This document shows, piece by piece, positions 31,251-40,311 of a DNA stretch of 44,654 bases. A program made the position numbers and the translations under genes. A model generated the notes under the pieces. It was not told where the DNA came from and did no database searches. It saw only the letters and a program-made list of their open reading frames with translations. The DNA comes from an uncultured Collinsella sp. GTDB lineage: Bacteria; Actinomycetota; Coriobacteriia; Coriobacteriales; Coriobacteriaceae. Each line of letters opens with the position of its first letter. Position 1 is the first letter of the stretch. The DNA lies in assembly GCA_905194675.1 (NCBI GenBank), contig CAJJTG010000015.1, forward strand, positions 1 through 44,654. Reading direction: 5' to 3'.

Positions 31251-33827
31251 TTACTTGTCGGCGGCTGCTTTCTTGGCAGTCGACTTCTTCGCGGTCGTCT
31301 TCTTGGCGGCAGTGGCTTTCTTAGCCGTCGTCTTCTTTGCCGTGCTCGCCTTGGTTGTGGTCTTGCGGCCGCGGGCGGGCTTCTTCTCCTTGGTCGGGCA
31401 GTCCATGTTCACGCAGATGCGCCACGGACCGCGCGCCGTGTTGACCACCACGATGGGGGCGCCGCACTCGGGGCAGGTCTCGCCCGTCGCCTCGAGCTTA
31501 CCGCGCGCCGGCAGAGGATAGCTCACGCCGCAGTCATCGTAGTTGGTGCAGCGGATAAAGCGCTTGCCGCTCTTCTCGCTCTTGTGCGCGATCAGGTCGC
31601 CATGGCGTCCGGCCTCGGCGCACACCTTGCACTCGCCCACCTTAAGATCGGGCTCGTAGTTGGTGGGGCACGTGGGGTTCACGCAAATCTCGAAGGCCTT
31701 CTGGCGGAACGGCTGGCACTTAATGCGCGGCGCGCCGCACTCGGGGCACACGGCCGCCTCGCCCTCGAGCGGGCTCACCTTGACGCCGCTCGGCACCGGA
31801 TAGGTCACATCGCAGTCGGGCCAGCCCATGCAGCCGATAAAGCTGCCGCGGGTCTTGGCGCTCGTCTTCATAACCAGGTCCTTACCGCACTTGGGGCAAG
31901 CGCCCACGCGCGCATCGGCCGTGACGGCGTCGCTGATGGCGTCGCCCAGTTCCTGCGTATGTTTGAGCAGCTCGTCGAGCACGCCGGCCAGCAGCGCGCG
32001 CGAGTGCGTCACGACATGTTCTTCGGTGTCCTCGCCGCGCTCCACGCGGGTCATGTCGCCGTCGAGCTCGCTGGTCATATCGGGGCTCGTGATGCGCGGG
32101 GCAAACTGCGACAGTGCATCGATAATGGCGATGCCCAGCTGGCTCGGCTCCACGGGATCATTTTTGAGATAGCGCACGGCATACAGGCGCTCGATGATGC
32201 TCGCGCGCGTGGACTTGGTGCCCAGGCCGCGCTTTTCCATCTCCTGCACGAGCTTGCCCTGGCTGTAGCGCGCGGGCGGCTCGGTCTGCTTGGCCTCGAG
32301 TTTAATGTCGAAAACGTCGACCGTATCGCCCTGCTCCAGCGGCGGCATCTGCTCGTCGCGCTTAAGTCCATACGGATACGCCTCGCGGAAGCCCGGGGTC
32401 ACGAGCACGTCGCCCGAAGCCACGAACGGCTCGCCGTTGACGTCGAGCTCGAGCTTGGTGTTCTCGATGGTCGCGGGCCCCATGAGCGTTGCCAGGAAGC
32501 GGCGGGCAATGAGGTCGTAGAGCTTGCGCTGGCCGCCGTCGAGCGTGGACGGATCGCCCTCGCCCGTGGGATAGATCGGCGGATGGTCGGTAGTCTCGAC
32601 CTTGCCGCGCGTGGGCTTCATGGGACCGGCGAGCACCTTTTTGCACACGGGCGCCAGCGCCGGGTTGATCTTTGCCAGGTCGCTCACCACGGCGCCCAGA
32701 TCGAGCGTCGCAGGGTACACGGTATTGTCGACACGCGGGTAGCTGATGAGACCGGCCATGTAGAGGGACTCGGCGATTCGCATCGTACGCGCAGGCGAGA
32801 TGCCCTCGGCCGCAGCGGCAGCCTGCAGCGAGGTCGTCGCAAACGGCGTGGGAGGCTGCTGCTTACGCGAGCGCTTGGTCACCGCGGCAACGGTCGCCGT
32901 CTTGGCACCGTCGACGTGACCATACGCCGTCTCGGCAGCATCCTTGTCGGTAAAGCGCGCTGTCTTGTGCGCGATCTTAAAGCGGTCGTCCTCGGCGGCA
33001 CCCTGCGCGGCACCCATACCGCGAATCTGCCAATAGTCCTCGGGCACAAACGCCATACGCTCGCGCTCGCGCTCGACCACCAGGGCAAGCGTCGGCGTCT
33101 GCACACGACCGGCGGAACGCACGTTGCCAAAGCCGCCAAACTTGGCGAGCGTCAGATAGCGCGTGAGCACCGCGCCCCAGATAAGGTCGATGTGCTGACG
33201 GCTCTCGCCGGCGTCGGCCAGGTTCTGGTCGAGCGAGACGAGATTATCGAAGGCGTGCGTGATCTCGGCCTTGGTAAACGAAGAATACTGGGCACGGGCG
33301 ACCGGCAAGTCCGGCGCAACCTCGCGCACTTTGTTGAGGGCGTCCGAGCCAATCAGCTCGCCCTCGCGATCGAAGTCCGTGGCGATGATGACGCTGTCGG
33401 ACTTTTTGGCGAGGTTCTTAAGCGAGCGGATGAGCTCTTTCTCGGCCGGAAGCTTAATGACGGGCGCCCAGGTGAGATAGGGCAGGCTCTCGAGCTTCCA
33501 GCCCTTGATGGAAATGCCATCGGCAAGGAACGGCTTGCGCTTGGTGTCGTACGGCGGGCGGGCCAGGCCATCGGGCATATCGGCCGGCAGCATTTCGCCG
33601 TCCTCCGTGACCGAATACCAGCCCAACTTTTTATCGAACAGCACACTGTCGCAAAAATCGGGTGCCAGGATGTGACCGGCAAGGCCGATCGTCACGCACT
33701 CCTCGCCCTTCCACTCAAAACGGTAGATAGCGGTGTTGTACACCTTGTCCTTTTTGGGCTTGCCCGTGGACAGACGCTCGGCGATCTGACGCGCGGCGTC
33801 GTTTTTCTCAGCGATGATGAGCTTCAA
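31251..33827 (-). CDS. topA: Type IA DNA topoisomerase I, archaeal-type, with zinc ribbons and Lys/Ala tail
   Basis: 858 residues; relaxes negative supercoils. TOPRIM start MKLIIAEKNDAARQIAERLS and DFDREGE (151-157) are of the archaeal TopA style rather than the usual bacterial one. Active-site Tyr363 in LISYPRVDN. Several zinc ribbons follow (CPKCGKDL...CMGWPDC, CPECGAPRI, CKVC, CPECGAPIV, about 635-800). The last ~47 residues are Lys/Ala/Thr repeats (such as STAKKTTAKKATAAKKTTAKK broken at 812-858), histone H1-like, probably binding DNA. The start codon is TTG 33827 with AGGAG 6 nt upstream. It follows hypB by 54 bp, so it may be cotranscribed. Confidence 0.92.
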   Translation of the reverse strand: MKLIIAEKNDAARQIAERLSTGKPKKDKVYNTAIYRFEWKGEECVTIGLAGHILAPDFCDSVLFDKKLGWYSVTEDGEMLPADMPDGLARPPYDTKRKPFLADGISIKGWKLESLPYLTWAPVIKLPAEKELIRSLKNLAKKSDSVIIATDFDREGELIGSDALNKVREVAPDLPVARAQYSSFTKAEITHAFDNLVSLDQNLADAGESRQHIDLIWGAVLTRYLTLAKFGGFGNVRSAGRVQTPTLALVVERERERMAFVPEDYWQIRGMGAAQGAAEDDRFKIAHKTARFTDKDAAETAYGHVDGAKTATVAAVTKRSRKQQPPTPFATTSLQAAAAAEGISPARTMRIAESLYMAGLISYPRVDNTVYPATLDLGAVVSDLAKINPALAPVCKKVLAGPMKPTRGKVETTDHPPIYPTGEGDPSTLDGGQRKLYDLIARRFLATLMGPATIENTKLELDVNGEPFVASGDVLVTPGFREAYPYGLKRDEQMPPLEQGDTVDVFDIKLEAKQTEPPARYSQGKLVQEMEKRGLGTKSTRASIIERLYAVRYLKNDPVEPSQLGIAIIDALSQFAPRITSPDMTSELDGDMTRVERGEDTEEHVVTHSRALLAGVLDELLKHTQELGDAISDAVTADARVGACPKCGKDLVMKTSAKTRGSFIGCMGWPDCDVTYPVPSGVKVSPLEGEAAVCPECGAPRIKCQPFRQKAFEICVNPTCPTNYEPDLKVGECKVCAEAGRHGDLIAHKSEKSGKRFIRCTNYDDCGVSYPLPARGKLEATGETCPECGAPIVVVNTARGPWRICVNMDCPTKEKKPARGRKTTTKASTAKKTTAKKATAAKKTTAKKSTAKKAAADK

Positions 33828-33881
33828 AAGAGGCTCCTATCTCGTGTGTCTGCGGCTGCGCCCGCCCTCTTGGCGGCCGAC

Positions 33882-34565
33882 TTACGCCCTTGCTTGCTCA
33901 ATCTGCCCGATGAGCCAATCGCACCAGGCATCCATGCCCTCGCCCTTGCGCGCGCTCACGGCAAACCGCGGCGCTTGCGGATTGAGGTCATCGAGGGTCT
34001 TAGTATACCTATCCATGTCAAAATCGAAAGCCGGGGCCACGTCGACCTTGTTGAGCAGCTGCGCGCCGGCGTGTTGGAAGATGCCCGGGTACTTGATGGG
34101 CTTGTCGTCGCCCTCGGGCACCGAGAGGATCATGATGGACAGGTTCTCGCCCAGGTCAAAGTCGACTGGGCAGACCAGGTTACCCACGTTTTCGATAAAG
34201 ATGACGTCGATGTTTTCCAGACCCACAGCTTGGTCGAACGCGTCAACGGCCTCCATGATCATGTTGCCCTCGAGGTGGCACAGGCCGCCCGTGTTGATCT
34301 GGATGGCGGGCATGCCGGCTTCCTTCATGGTGATGGCGTCGACGTCCGAGGCGATATCGCCCTCGATAACGGCACAGCGCAGGCTGGCTTTGTCACGCAG
34401 GCGCTCGTTGGTGCCCAGAATCGTGGTGGTCTTACCCGAGCCAGGGCTCGACAGCACATTGATCACGTAGGTGTCCGTCTGCTCAAACCGCTTACGCAGC
34501 TGATCTGCCAGGCGCTCGTTGCGCGACAGAATCGGCGACGCGATATCAATCGTTTTCTCGGCCAT
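33882..34565 (-). CDS. hypB: Hydrogenase nickel-incorporation GTPase HypB
   Basis: 227 residues; delivers Ni to [NiFe] hydrogenase with HypA. P-loop SSPGSGKTT (39-47), metal-binding Cys96-His97 in GGLCHLEG, IENVGNLVCP and the guanine motif NKVD. The N-terminal CxxCGC and His-rich segments of some HypB proteins are absent. It is downstream of hypA by 55 bp with GGAG before ATG. No hydrogenase structural gene is in the window. Confidence 0.93.
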   Translation of the reverse strand: MAEKTIDIASPILSRNERLADQLRKRFEQTDTYVINVLSSPGSGKTTTILGTNERLRDKASLRCAVIEGDIASDVDAITMKEAGMPAIQINTGGLCHLEGNMIMEAVDAFDQAVGLENIDVIFIENVGNLVCPVDFDLGENLSIMILSVPEGDDKPIKYPGIFQHAGAQLLNKVDVAPAFDFDMDRYTKTLDDLNPQAPRFAVSARKGEGMDAWCDWLIGQIEQARA

Positions 34566-34620
34566 ACTTAGCGCTCCTTACTTTGGCCCTTTTATACCCC
34601 ATCGCTAGATGGCGAGCGTG

Positions 34621-34977
34621 CTAATCGTCGGGGGTCTCGATCTCGATACTTGCGATGTCGAGTTCGCGGCCATGCAGCAGACGCACGTTGGCACCGCCAC
34701 ATTGGGGACAACGGCAATGGAAACGGTCGTGCTCAAAGACCTCACCGCAGTCCAGACACTCGCTTTGTGGATGGACTTCCTCCACGGCAAGCTCGCAGCC
34801 GCGCGTGAGCGGGTCCTCGTCGCGAAACGTCTCCCACGCAAAGTCAAGCGCCTCGCGCACGACCTCGGTCATATCCCCGATACGCAGCGTTACCAAAACG
34901 GCGCGCGAGGCCCCCGCCCCACGCGCCGCGCGAATCACTGTATCGAGTATGCCGTTGACAATGCCAACCTCGTGCAT
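34621..34977 (-). CDS. hypA: Hydrogenase nickel chaperone HypA
   Basis: 118 residues. N-terminal Met-His-Glu (MHEVGIVNGILD) binds Ni in the family. Zinc domain Cys74-x2-Cys77 and Cys90-x2-Cys93. GAGGAG lies in the end of tatC, whose stop is 6 bp upstream. It acts with HypB; possible alternative is urease maturation, but no urease gene is seen. Confidence 0.93.
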   Translation of the reverse strand: MHEVGIVNGILDTVIRAARGAGASRAVLVTLRIGDMTEVVREALDFAWETFRDEDPLTRGCELAVEEVHPQSECLDCGEVFEHDRFHCRCPQCGGANVRLLHGRELDIASIEIETPDD

Positions 34978-34983
34978 ACCGAT

Positions 34984-35775
34984 TTACTCCTCGTCGTCCT
35001 CGTCGTCCGAGAACAGGTCCAGACGGCTCACGAACAGGCCCTCCTTGCCCTCGCGCGCGGTAATGACCACGCGAGCGATGGCGAGCGAAATCTCGTAGAG
35101 CGAGAGCAGGGCGCCATACATGAGACCCAGCGTAACGGGCGAGCCGTCGGGCGTAATCACAGCCGAACCCACGAGCAGGCCTACGTACACGTAGCGCCAG
35201 GCGCTGCGGAAGGCCGCATAGGACACGATGTGGAAAACGGACAGGTAGAAGATGATGAGCGGCAGCTCAAACGCCACACCAAAGCCGATCATAAAGAGCA
35301 GCTCCATGTTGACGTAGTTCTCCAGATCGGGCAACGCCGTAGCGACAGCCGAGGTCTCGCCGATGAGCCACTCAAAGCCCGCCGGGATGATGATGAAGTA
35401 GCAGAAGATGGCACCCAGGAAGAACAGCACCGTCGAGGCGAGCACCGTGGGCACAACCCACTTGCGCTCGTTGGGGCGCAGTGCCGGCAGGAAAAATGCC
35501 AGAATCTGCCAGATGATCATGGGCGTGCACATGACCACGGCCATCTTGATGGCAAGCGAGAAGCGCAGGCCAAAGCCGCCGAGCGTGGTGGTGATGTAAA
35601 ACTTACCGTCCGGCACAAAGGAGCGGATGGGGTCCTCAAGAATATCGAGCACCACGGGCGTGGCAAAGTACAGCACGATGGCGGCGGCAAACACCGAAAC
35701 GACCACGATGGTCAGGCGGCGACGGAGCTCTCCCAGGTGATCGAAGAGCGGCATGCGCGCAGGTCCGATCGGCAT
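34984..35775 (-). CDS. tatC: Sec-independent translocase TatC
   Basis: 263 residues with six membrane helices. Family motifs: MPLFDHLGELRRRL (signal-peptide RR recognition region), a conserved Pro/Glu region with FELPLIIFYL, and SAVITPDGSPVTLGLMY in the C-terminal helices. The acidic tail FSDDEDDEE is unusual but harmless. Its ATG overlaps the tatA stop by 1 nt. Confidence 0.94.
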   Translation of the reverse strand: MPIGPARMPLFDHLGELRRRLTIVVVSVFAAAIVLYFATPVVLDILEDPIRSFVPDGKFYITTTLGGFGLRFSLAIKMAVVMCTPMIIWQILAFFLPALRPNERKWVVPTVLASTVLFFLGAIFCYFIIIPAGFEWLIGETSAVATALPDLENYVNMELLFMIGFGVAFELPLIIFYLSVFHIVSYAAFRSAWRYVYVGLLVGSAVITPDGSPVTLGLMYGALLSLYEISLAIARVVITAREGKEGLFVSRLDLFSDDEDDEE

Positions 35776-36347
35776 TACTCATCGCCTCCCTTCGGGGCGT
35801 CGGCGGCAGCAGCCTCGGCATCGTCCTCGACCTCGAGCTCGCGAGCGAGCTGGTCGACGACGGCCTTGCGCTTGCGGGGACGACGGGCGTAGAGGTCAGC
35901 CGTCGTGGGCTCTGCCGGCTCGGGCTCGGGCTCTGCAGCAGGCTCGGGCTCGACGGCAGCAGCAGGCTCTGTACCCTCGGCCTCATCAACAGCGCCTTCG
36001 CCCTCAGCAGCACCCTCGCTTGCGGCCTTCTCGGCAGCAAGACGGGCGCGACGCTCGGCAAAGGTCTCCTTCTTGGCGGGCGCTGCCGTCTCGGCGGCAT
36101 CCTCGTCCACATCGGAATCGTCGTCGGTCGCAGCAGTCTTCTTGGGCTTGACCGGGGCCGACGCGGCCTCGCTCACCGGATCGATAATCTCGGACTGAAC
36201 AACGGCCGTCATCTTTTCCTGCGTCTCGCGGAACTGACGGATGGCACGGCCGATCGTGCGGCCCATCTGTGGGAGCTTATCCGGGCCAAACAGCAAAAAG
36301 CCGAAGACCACGATGATTGCCAGCTCACCCTCTCCAATACCAAACAC
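35775..36347 (-). CDS. tatA: TatA/TatB-type twin-arginine translocase subunit
   Basis: 190 residues. N-terminal membrane helix then the hinge FGPDKLPQMGRTIGRAIRQFRETQEKM, typical of TatA/B. A long tail rich in Ala, Glu and Pro (about 60-170) and a basic stretch (YARRPRKRKAVV) follow. Start GTG 36347 with TTGGAGG is chosen; the longer frame from 36392 lacks support. TatA versus TatB cannot be separated; one Tat protein can serve both in many Gram-positives. Confidence 0.88.
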   Translation of the reverse strand: MFGIGEGELAIIVVFGFLLFGPDKLPQMGRTIGRAIRQFRETQEKMTAVVQSEIIDPVSEAASAPVKPKKTAATDDDSDVDEDAAETAAPAKKETFAERRARLAAEKAASEGAAEGEGAVDEAEGTEPAAAVEPEPAAEPEPEPAEPTTADLYARRPRKRKAVVDQLARELEVEDDAEAAAADAPKGGDE

Positions 36348-36433
36348 ACATACCTCCAAGGCTCGATGTGAGTCGAGCCCGCACCGCGCCATTCGGCCGG
36401 AACTCGTCTATTCATTCGGTCAAGTATAGCGCC

Positions 36434-36451
36434 CGGACGCCAAAACGTCCG
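36434..36451. repeat. Short hairpin in the STAS-tatA gap
   Basis: CGGACG/CGTCCG around CAAAA(T)-type loop, in the 152-bp gap between the STAS gene and tatA; no T-run. Confidence 0.35.
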
Positions 36452-36499
36452 AGCGCATCACAAACATATGCCAAACGGCACGCCCTTTTGGGACAAAGA

Positions 36500-36814
36500 T
36501 TATGCAGCGGTGATCGAAATCTCCTGGTCGACACCCAACAGCTGAACCACGCGCATCACCTGGGGCTGCACATTGGTGCAGCTAAAGCGCTTGCCGTGGT
36601 CGACCGCGTGGTGCGCGGCGCCCACGAGCACGCCAATGCCCGTCGAATCGATGTAGCTCACCTGGGCAAAATCGAGCTCAACGGCCTCGGTGGGCTGCTC
36701 GAGCGCCAGGTCGATGGCATTGCGCAGGCTATCGGCGTTAGAGATATCGATCTCGCCGGTTACCTTAATGGTGTAGAGCTCTGGCGTGGGGTTGGTGGAA
36801 ATTCCCAAATCCAT
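36500..36814 (-). CDS. STAS-domain anti-sigma factor antagonist-like protein
   Basis: 104 residues, a single SpoIIAA/RsbV-like STAS domain. The phosphorylatable Ser57 lies in VSYIDSTGIGVLVGA, and the GEIDIS start strand is present. In this family the unphosphorylated form frees a sigma factor from its anti-sigma kinase. No kinase or sigma gene adjoins, so its partner is elsewhere. GGAG precedes the ATG, and it follows the aminotransferase gene by 51 bp. Confidence 0.88.
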   Translation of the reverse strand: MDLGISTNPTPELYTIKVTGEIDISNADSLRNAIDLALEQPTEAVELDFAQVSYIDSTGIGVLVGAAHHAVDHGKRFSCTNVQPQVMRVVQLLGVDQEISITAA

Positions 36815-36865
36815 GTATACGCTCCTTTACGTATCGAAAGTGCGGATAGTACGGGAAGCCGCGCG

Positions 36866-38170
36866 TTAGGCGCGCTCGGCACGCGCAAGCTCGGCAGCGA
36901 CGAGCTTAACGGCCAGCACCAGCACATCGAGCGCGGCCTCCAGGTCCTCGACCGTGGGATAGCTCGGCGCGATGCGGATGTTGGTGTCACGCGGGTCCTT
37001 GCCATAAGGCCAAGTGGCACCGGCCGGCGTGAGCTTGACGCCCAGGTCGGCACAAAGCGCGGCGACCTTTTGAGCCGAGCCCTCGGGACCATCAAAGCTC
37101 ACAAAGTAGCCGCCGCGAGGATGCGTCCAGGTAGCACAGCCCGTCTCGCCCAGGCCCTCGGTGAGCTTGCGCTCAACGGCCTCAAAGCGCGGGCGCAAGA
37201 ACTCAGCATGCTTTTTCATGTGCTCCTTGACCGCCTCGATGGTGGGAAGGAAACGCACGTGGCGCAGTTGGTTGAGCTTGTCGGCGCTGATGAGGCCGGC
37301 CTTCAGGCGCTTGGAGAACTCGGCGATGACCGCGGGGCTCGCACCGATAAAGCCGATACCGGCACCCGGGAAAGTGATCTTGGACGTCGAGGCGAATGCC
37401 ACCACGCGGTCCTCGGTGCCCGCCGTGCGGGCAAGATCGAAGATGTTGGCGAGCTCGTCGGTCTCGTCGTACAGGTCGTGCACGCAGTAGGCGTTGTCCC
37501 AGAAGATGCGAAAATCGGGTGCGGCCGTGGGCATCTCGACCAGGCGGCGCACAGTGTCCTCGCTAAAGGTGATACCCGTGGGGTTGGAATACTTGGGCAC
37601 GCACCAGATGCCCTTGATGGAGTCGTCGGCGGCAACCAAGCGCTCGATCTCGTCCATGTCGGGTCCGTTGTCGGTCATCGCGACGGGGACATTCTCGATA
37701 CCCAGATCGGCGGTGATGCCAAAGTGGCGGTCGTAGCCGGGAACAGGGCACAGGAACTTGACCTTCTTGCCGTCATGCGCGGCCTCGTAAGCCTCCCAAG
37801 GCTCGCTGCCGCACGAGCCGCAGCGCCAGAACATGCCGGCGATATCGTGCTCGATCAGCAGGCTCGACGAACCCAGCACGAGCGTCTGCTCGGCGGGGCA
37901 ACCCAGGAACTCCCCTGCCAGCTTGCGTGCCGAGGGAATGCCCTCGAAGCAGCCGTAGTTGGAGCAGTCGACGTTGCCGTCGTGCAGATCGGCATCGGCA
38001 TTGAGGATATCGAGCATGGGTCGAGAGATGTCAACCTGGGAGGGCGACGGCTTGCCGCGGGCCATGTCGAGCGCCAGGCCCTTGGCCTTGACCTCGGCGA
38101 CCTCGGCCTTGAGCGCATCGATGGCGGCATCGAGTTCGGTGGTTTCCATCTTCTGGTAGATCGTCTGCAT
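36866..38170 (-). CDS. Class I aminotransferase, aspartate aminotransferase subgroup (1c-like)
   Basis: 434 residues; PLP-dependent transamination. PLP Lys264 in STSKITFPGAG, FWDNAYCVHDLY (Asp/Tyr to PLP), PKYSNPTG (Asn), and NIRIAPSYP with the substrate-carboxylate Arg. It opens YQKMETTELDAAIDALKAEV. The subgroup resembles long-form AspAT-like proteins in Actinobacteria. Asp/glutamate is the likely pair, but the substrate is not proven. AAAGG precedes ATG. Confidence 0.88.
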   Translation of the reverse strand: MQTIYQKMETTELDAAIDALKAEVAEVKAKGLALDMARGKPSPSQVDISRPMLDILNADADLHDGNVDCSNYGCFEGIPSARKLAGEFLGCPAEQTLVLGSSSLLIEHDIAGMFWRCGSCGSEPWEAYEAAHDGKKVKFLCPVPGYDRHFGITADLGIENVPVAMTDNGPDMDEIERLVAADDSIKGIWCVPKYSNPTGITFSEDTVRRLVEMPTAAPDFRIFWDNAYCVHDLYDETDELANIFDLARTAGTEDRVVAFASTSKITFPGAGIGFIGASPAVIAEFSKRLKAGLISADKLNQLRHVRFLPTIEAVKEHMKKHAEFLRPRFEAVERKLTEGLGETGCATWTHPRGGYFVSFDGPEGSAQKVAALCADLGVKLTPAGATWPYGKDPRDTNIRIAPSYPTVEDLEAALDVLVLAVKLVAAELARAERA

Positions 38171-38319
38171 GGGTGCGACCTTTCGCGAAGCGGTACGTTG
38201 CAGTTTGTCTAAGTATAGACCGCCACCGCCGCAACGTTATGAAGCCGTGATAGATTAAGTTCATCGCAATGAATTACGAATCGCCGCGCATGCCGGCGTG
38301 GGGCGCCCAAGGAGGCACT

Positions 38320-38574
38320 ATGGAGTACGGATCGTTTCAGGCCGAGGAATTCGGCGACCTGCAGCGCCTGGTCGACGGACTGTTTTACGACCGCCACGCC
38401 ATCGACCGCCTCGATTTGATCGTACAGGCCGAAATCTTGGACCTGGCGCCCGATCTCATGGAAATCGTCAACCTGCTGCCGCCCGGCTATTACGATCGCC
38501 AGTCACTTTGCGACCAGCTCAACTCCGCCTTGGCCGCCCACGGCTGGGGCGCCGTCTACGGAACGGTGGAATAA
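38320..38574 (+). CDS. Small conserved-looking hypothetical protein (84 aa)
   Basis: 84 residues, acidic, with no membrane segment. AAGGAGG 6 nt before ATG 38320 strongly supports the start. Contains LVDGLFYDRHAIDRLDLIVQAEILDLAPDLMEIVNLLPPGYY, helical with a conserved-looking LLPPGYYDR turn. It is divergent from the aminotransferase gene and followed by a GGGGAC hairpin and a terminator. Family not recognised. Confidence 0.75.
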   Translation: MEYGSFQAEEFGDLQRLVDGLFYDRHAIDRLDLIVQAEILDLAPDLMEIVNLLPPGYYDRQSLCDQLNSALAAHGWGAVYGTVE

Positions 38575-38577
38575 ACC

Positions 38578-38631
38578 TAGTCATTGGGGACAGACTTAAA
38601 TGACTAGTCAACCATATGCCCCCAATGACTA
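38578..38631. repeat. Intergenic hairpin with GGGGACAGACTTA core
   Basis: TAGTCATTGGGG (38578-38589) is inverted at 38620-38631. Inside, AGTCATT/AATGACT (38579-38585, 38599-38605) offers a second pairing, and GACTAGTC is palindromic. Confidence 0.75.
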
Positions 38632-38668
38632 AAACGCCGCCTGTGATGGTGTTCACAGGCGGCGTTTT
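38631..38668. terminator. Bidirectional terminator between the small protein gene and nhaA
   Basis: AAAACGCCGCCTGTGA pairs perfectly with its inverse around a 6-nt loop; A and T runs flank it. Confidence 0.92.
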
Positions 38669-38685
38669 CAAACTTGTATGTGCCC

Positions 38686-40044
38686 TTACTCGTCCTTGGG
38701 CGCGGGGTGTTTGCAGACCACGCTCATGTAGATCATGCCGAGCACGGCGGCGGTGACCGAACCGGCAAGGATGGCGGCCTTGGCAGCAAGAACCTCAAAC
38801 TGGGCCGTCGGGAAGGCGAGACCGCTGATGAGAATCGACATGGTAAAGCCGATGCCGCCCAGAATACCCACGCCGGCAATCATGTGCCAGTTGACGTTGC
38901 GCGGTAGCTCGCAGGCCTTGAGCTTGACCAAGGCGAACGTCATGCCAAAGATGCCGATCGGCTTGCCCAGCAGCATGCCAAAGTACACGCCGAGCGTCAC
39001 CGGGTCGGTGAGCAGCGTGCTCATGTCCACGCCCACTAGGCGAACCTGTGCGTTGACGAACGCAAAGATCGGCAGAATCACAAAGTTGACCGGCGTGGAG
39101 ATCAGACGCTCCATGCGGATGAGCGGCGGGGTCACGCGGTGCATGACGCGCTCGACCTTGGTGGTCGAGACGGTAAAGTCATGCTGGCCCAGGATGTGTG
39201 CCTCGTCGTCGTAGCGGTCATCGAGCAGCGGCAGACACTCGCCCAACCAATCGGTGAGGCTATCGAGCTTAACGCCGCACTTGGCCGGGATGGTAAAGGC
39301 CAAGATGACGCCAGCAAGTGTGGCATGTACGCCGCTCTTGAACATGCAGAACCACAACAGCAGACCCAGTACCGAATACGGGGCAAGGCGGTAATGCTGC
39401 GTCTTGTTGAGCCACACGAGCGCGCAGGTCACGAGTGCGGCGGCACCCAGCCAAAACGGATTGGGGCTCTGACCGTAGAAGATGGCGATGGCGGCGATGG
39501 AGATGAGGTCGTCGGCGATGGCGAGCGTCGAGAAGAACACGCGCACGCCGTTGGGCACGCGATTGCCCAAAAGCGACAGCACGCCCAGCGCAAAGGCAAT
39601 ATCGGTTGCCATGGGGATGGCCCAACCGTTGTGGGCGCCGGCATGGTTAAAGATCAGGTAGATGCAGGCGGGAACGACGACGCCGCCCACGGCCGCCAGC
39701 ATGGGAAGCATGGCCTGACGCGGATTCTTGAGCTCGCCGACCGTCATCTCGTACTTAAGCTCAATGCCCACTAGCAAAAAGAAAATCGCCATGAGGAAGT
39801 CGTTGACGAAAAGTTCAACGGTGAGACCGGCCGTAAGGTTGCCCAGACCCACATACAGCGGGGTCTCCAAAAAGTGATGGATGGCCTCGTAGGCATCGGT
39901 ATTGGCGCAAATGACGGCGGCAATGGCGGCGAAGACCATGACGGCGGCGGAAATCGTGCCGTTCTCGGCAATGCGCTCCCAGATGTCGTGACGCTCAAAA
40001 CGCTTGCGCTCACGGACGTTGAACAGCTGCTCGGGTGCTGCCAT
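38686..40044 (-). CDS. nhaA: Na+/H+ antiporter NhaA
   Basis: 452 residues with about 12 helices. Exports Na+ in exchange for protons. Transport Asp pair Asp178-Asp179 in TLAIADDLISI, and ATDIAFALGVLSLLG (with Asp148) fit NhaA. A central cytoplasmic loop between helices (about 280-330, RYDDEAHILGQHDF) is longer than in E. coli. AAAGGAG precedes ATG. Possibly in its own transcript with a terminator after. Confidence 0.93.
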   Translation of the reverse strand: MAAPEQLFNVRERKRFERHDIWERIAENGTISAAVMVFAAIAAVICANTDAYEAIHHFLETPLYVGLGNLTAGLTVELFVNDFLMAIFFLLVGIELKYEMTVGELKNPRQAMLPMLAAVGGVVVPACIYLIFNHAGAHNGWAIPMATDIAFALGVLSLLGNRVPNGVRVFFSTLAIADDLISIAAIAIFYGQSPNPFWLGAAALVTCALVWLNKTQHYRLAPYSVLGLLLWFCMFKSGVHATLAGVILAFTIPAKCGVKLDSLTDWLGECLPLLDDRYDDEAHILGQHDFTVSTTKVERVMHRVTPPLIRMERLISTPVNFVILPIFAFVNAQVRLVGVDMSTLLTDPVTLGVYFGMLLGKPIGIFGMTFALVKLKACELPRNVNWHMIAGVGILGGIGFTMSILISGLAFPTAQFEVLAAKAAILAGSVTAAVLGMIYMSVVCKHPAPKDE

Positions 40045-40251
40045 GGGCGGCTCCTTTCACGGGAAGGCTCCCGTCTTAAAAAAGCACGGCCCGCCCAAGT
40101 GGCGGCGCCGCGCTCTAACGTATTACGCTTGCATCTAGCCTACCCTGCACGACAAGCACGCAGGCGTGGCCGAAAAGCGGAACCACAGGTTGAACATTAT
40201 TTGCCCAACGGCACGGGCACGCCTGTCCAAGAGACGACGCGGCGCCGTGCA

Positions 40252-40292
40252 CAAAAAACGACCGGAGCGCGGGGCGTCCGCGATCCGGTCGT
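40252..40292 (-). terminator. Terminator of ppaC
   Basis: ACGACCGGA (40258-40266) pairs with 40284-40292, with an inner CGCGG/CCGCG; on the minus strand TTTTTTG follows. Confidence 0.88.
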
Positions 40293-40311
40293 GGCGTTTA
40301 GTGAACTAAAC

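Noticed and set aside
31113..34571. 1152-codon plus-strand open frame opposite topA and hypB
   Set aside because: Antisense shadow of well-supported genes caused by codon bias in GC-rich DNA; no ribosome site or recognisable domain.
36317..38212. 631-codon plus-strand frame opposite the aminotransferase and STAS genes
   Set aside because: Antisense shadow; the minus strand has clear motifs.
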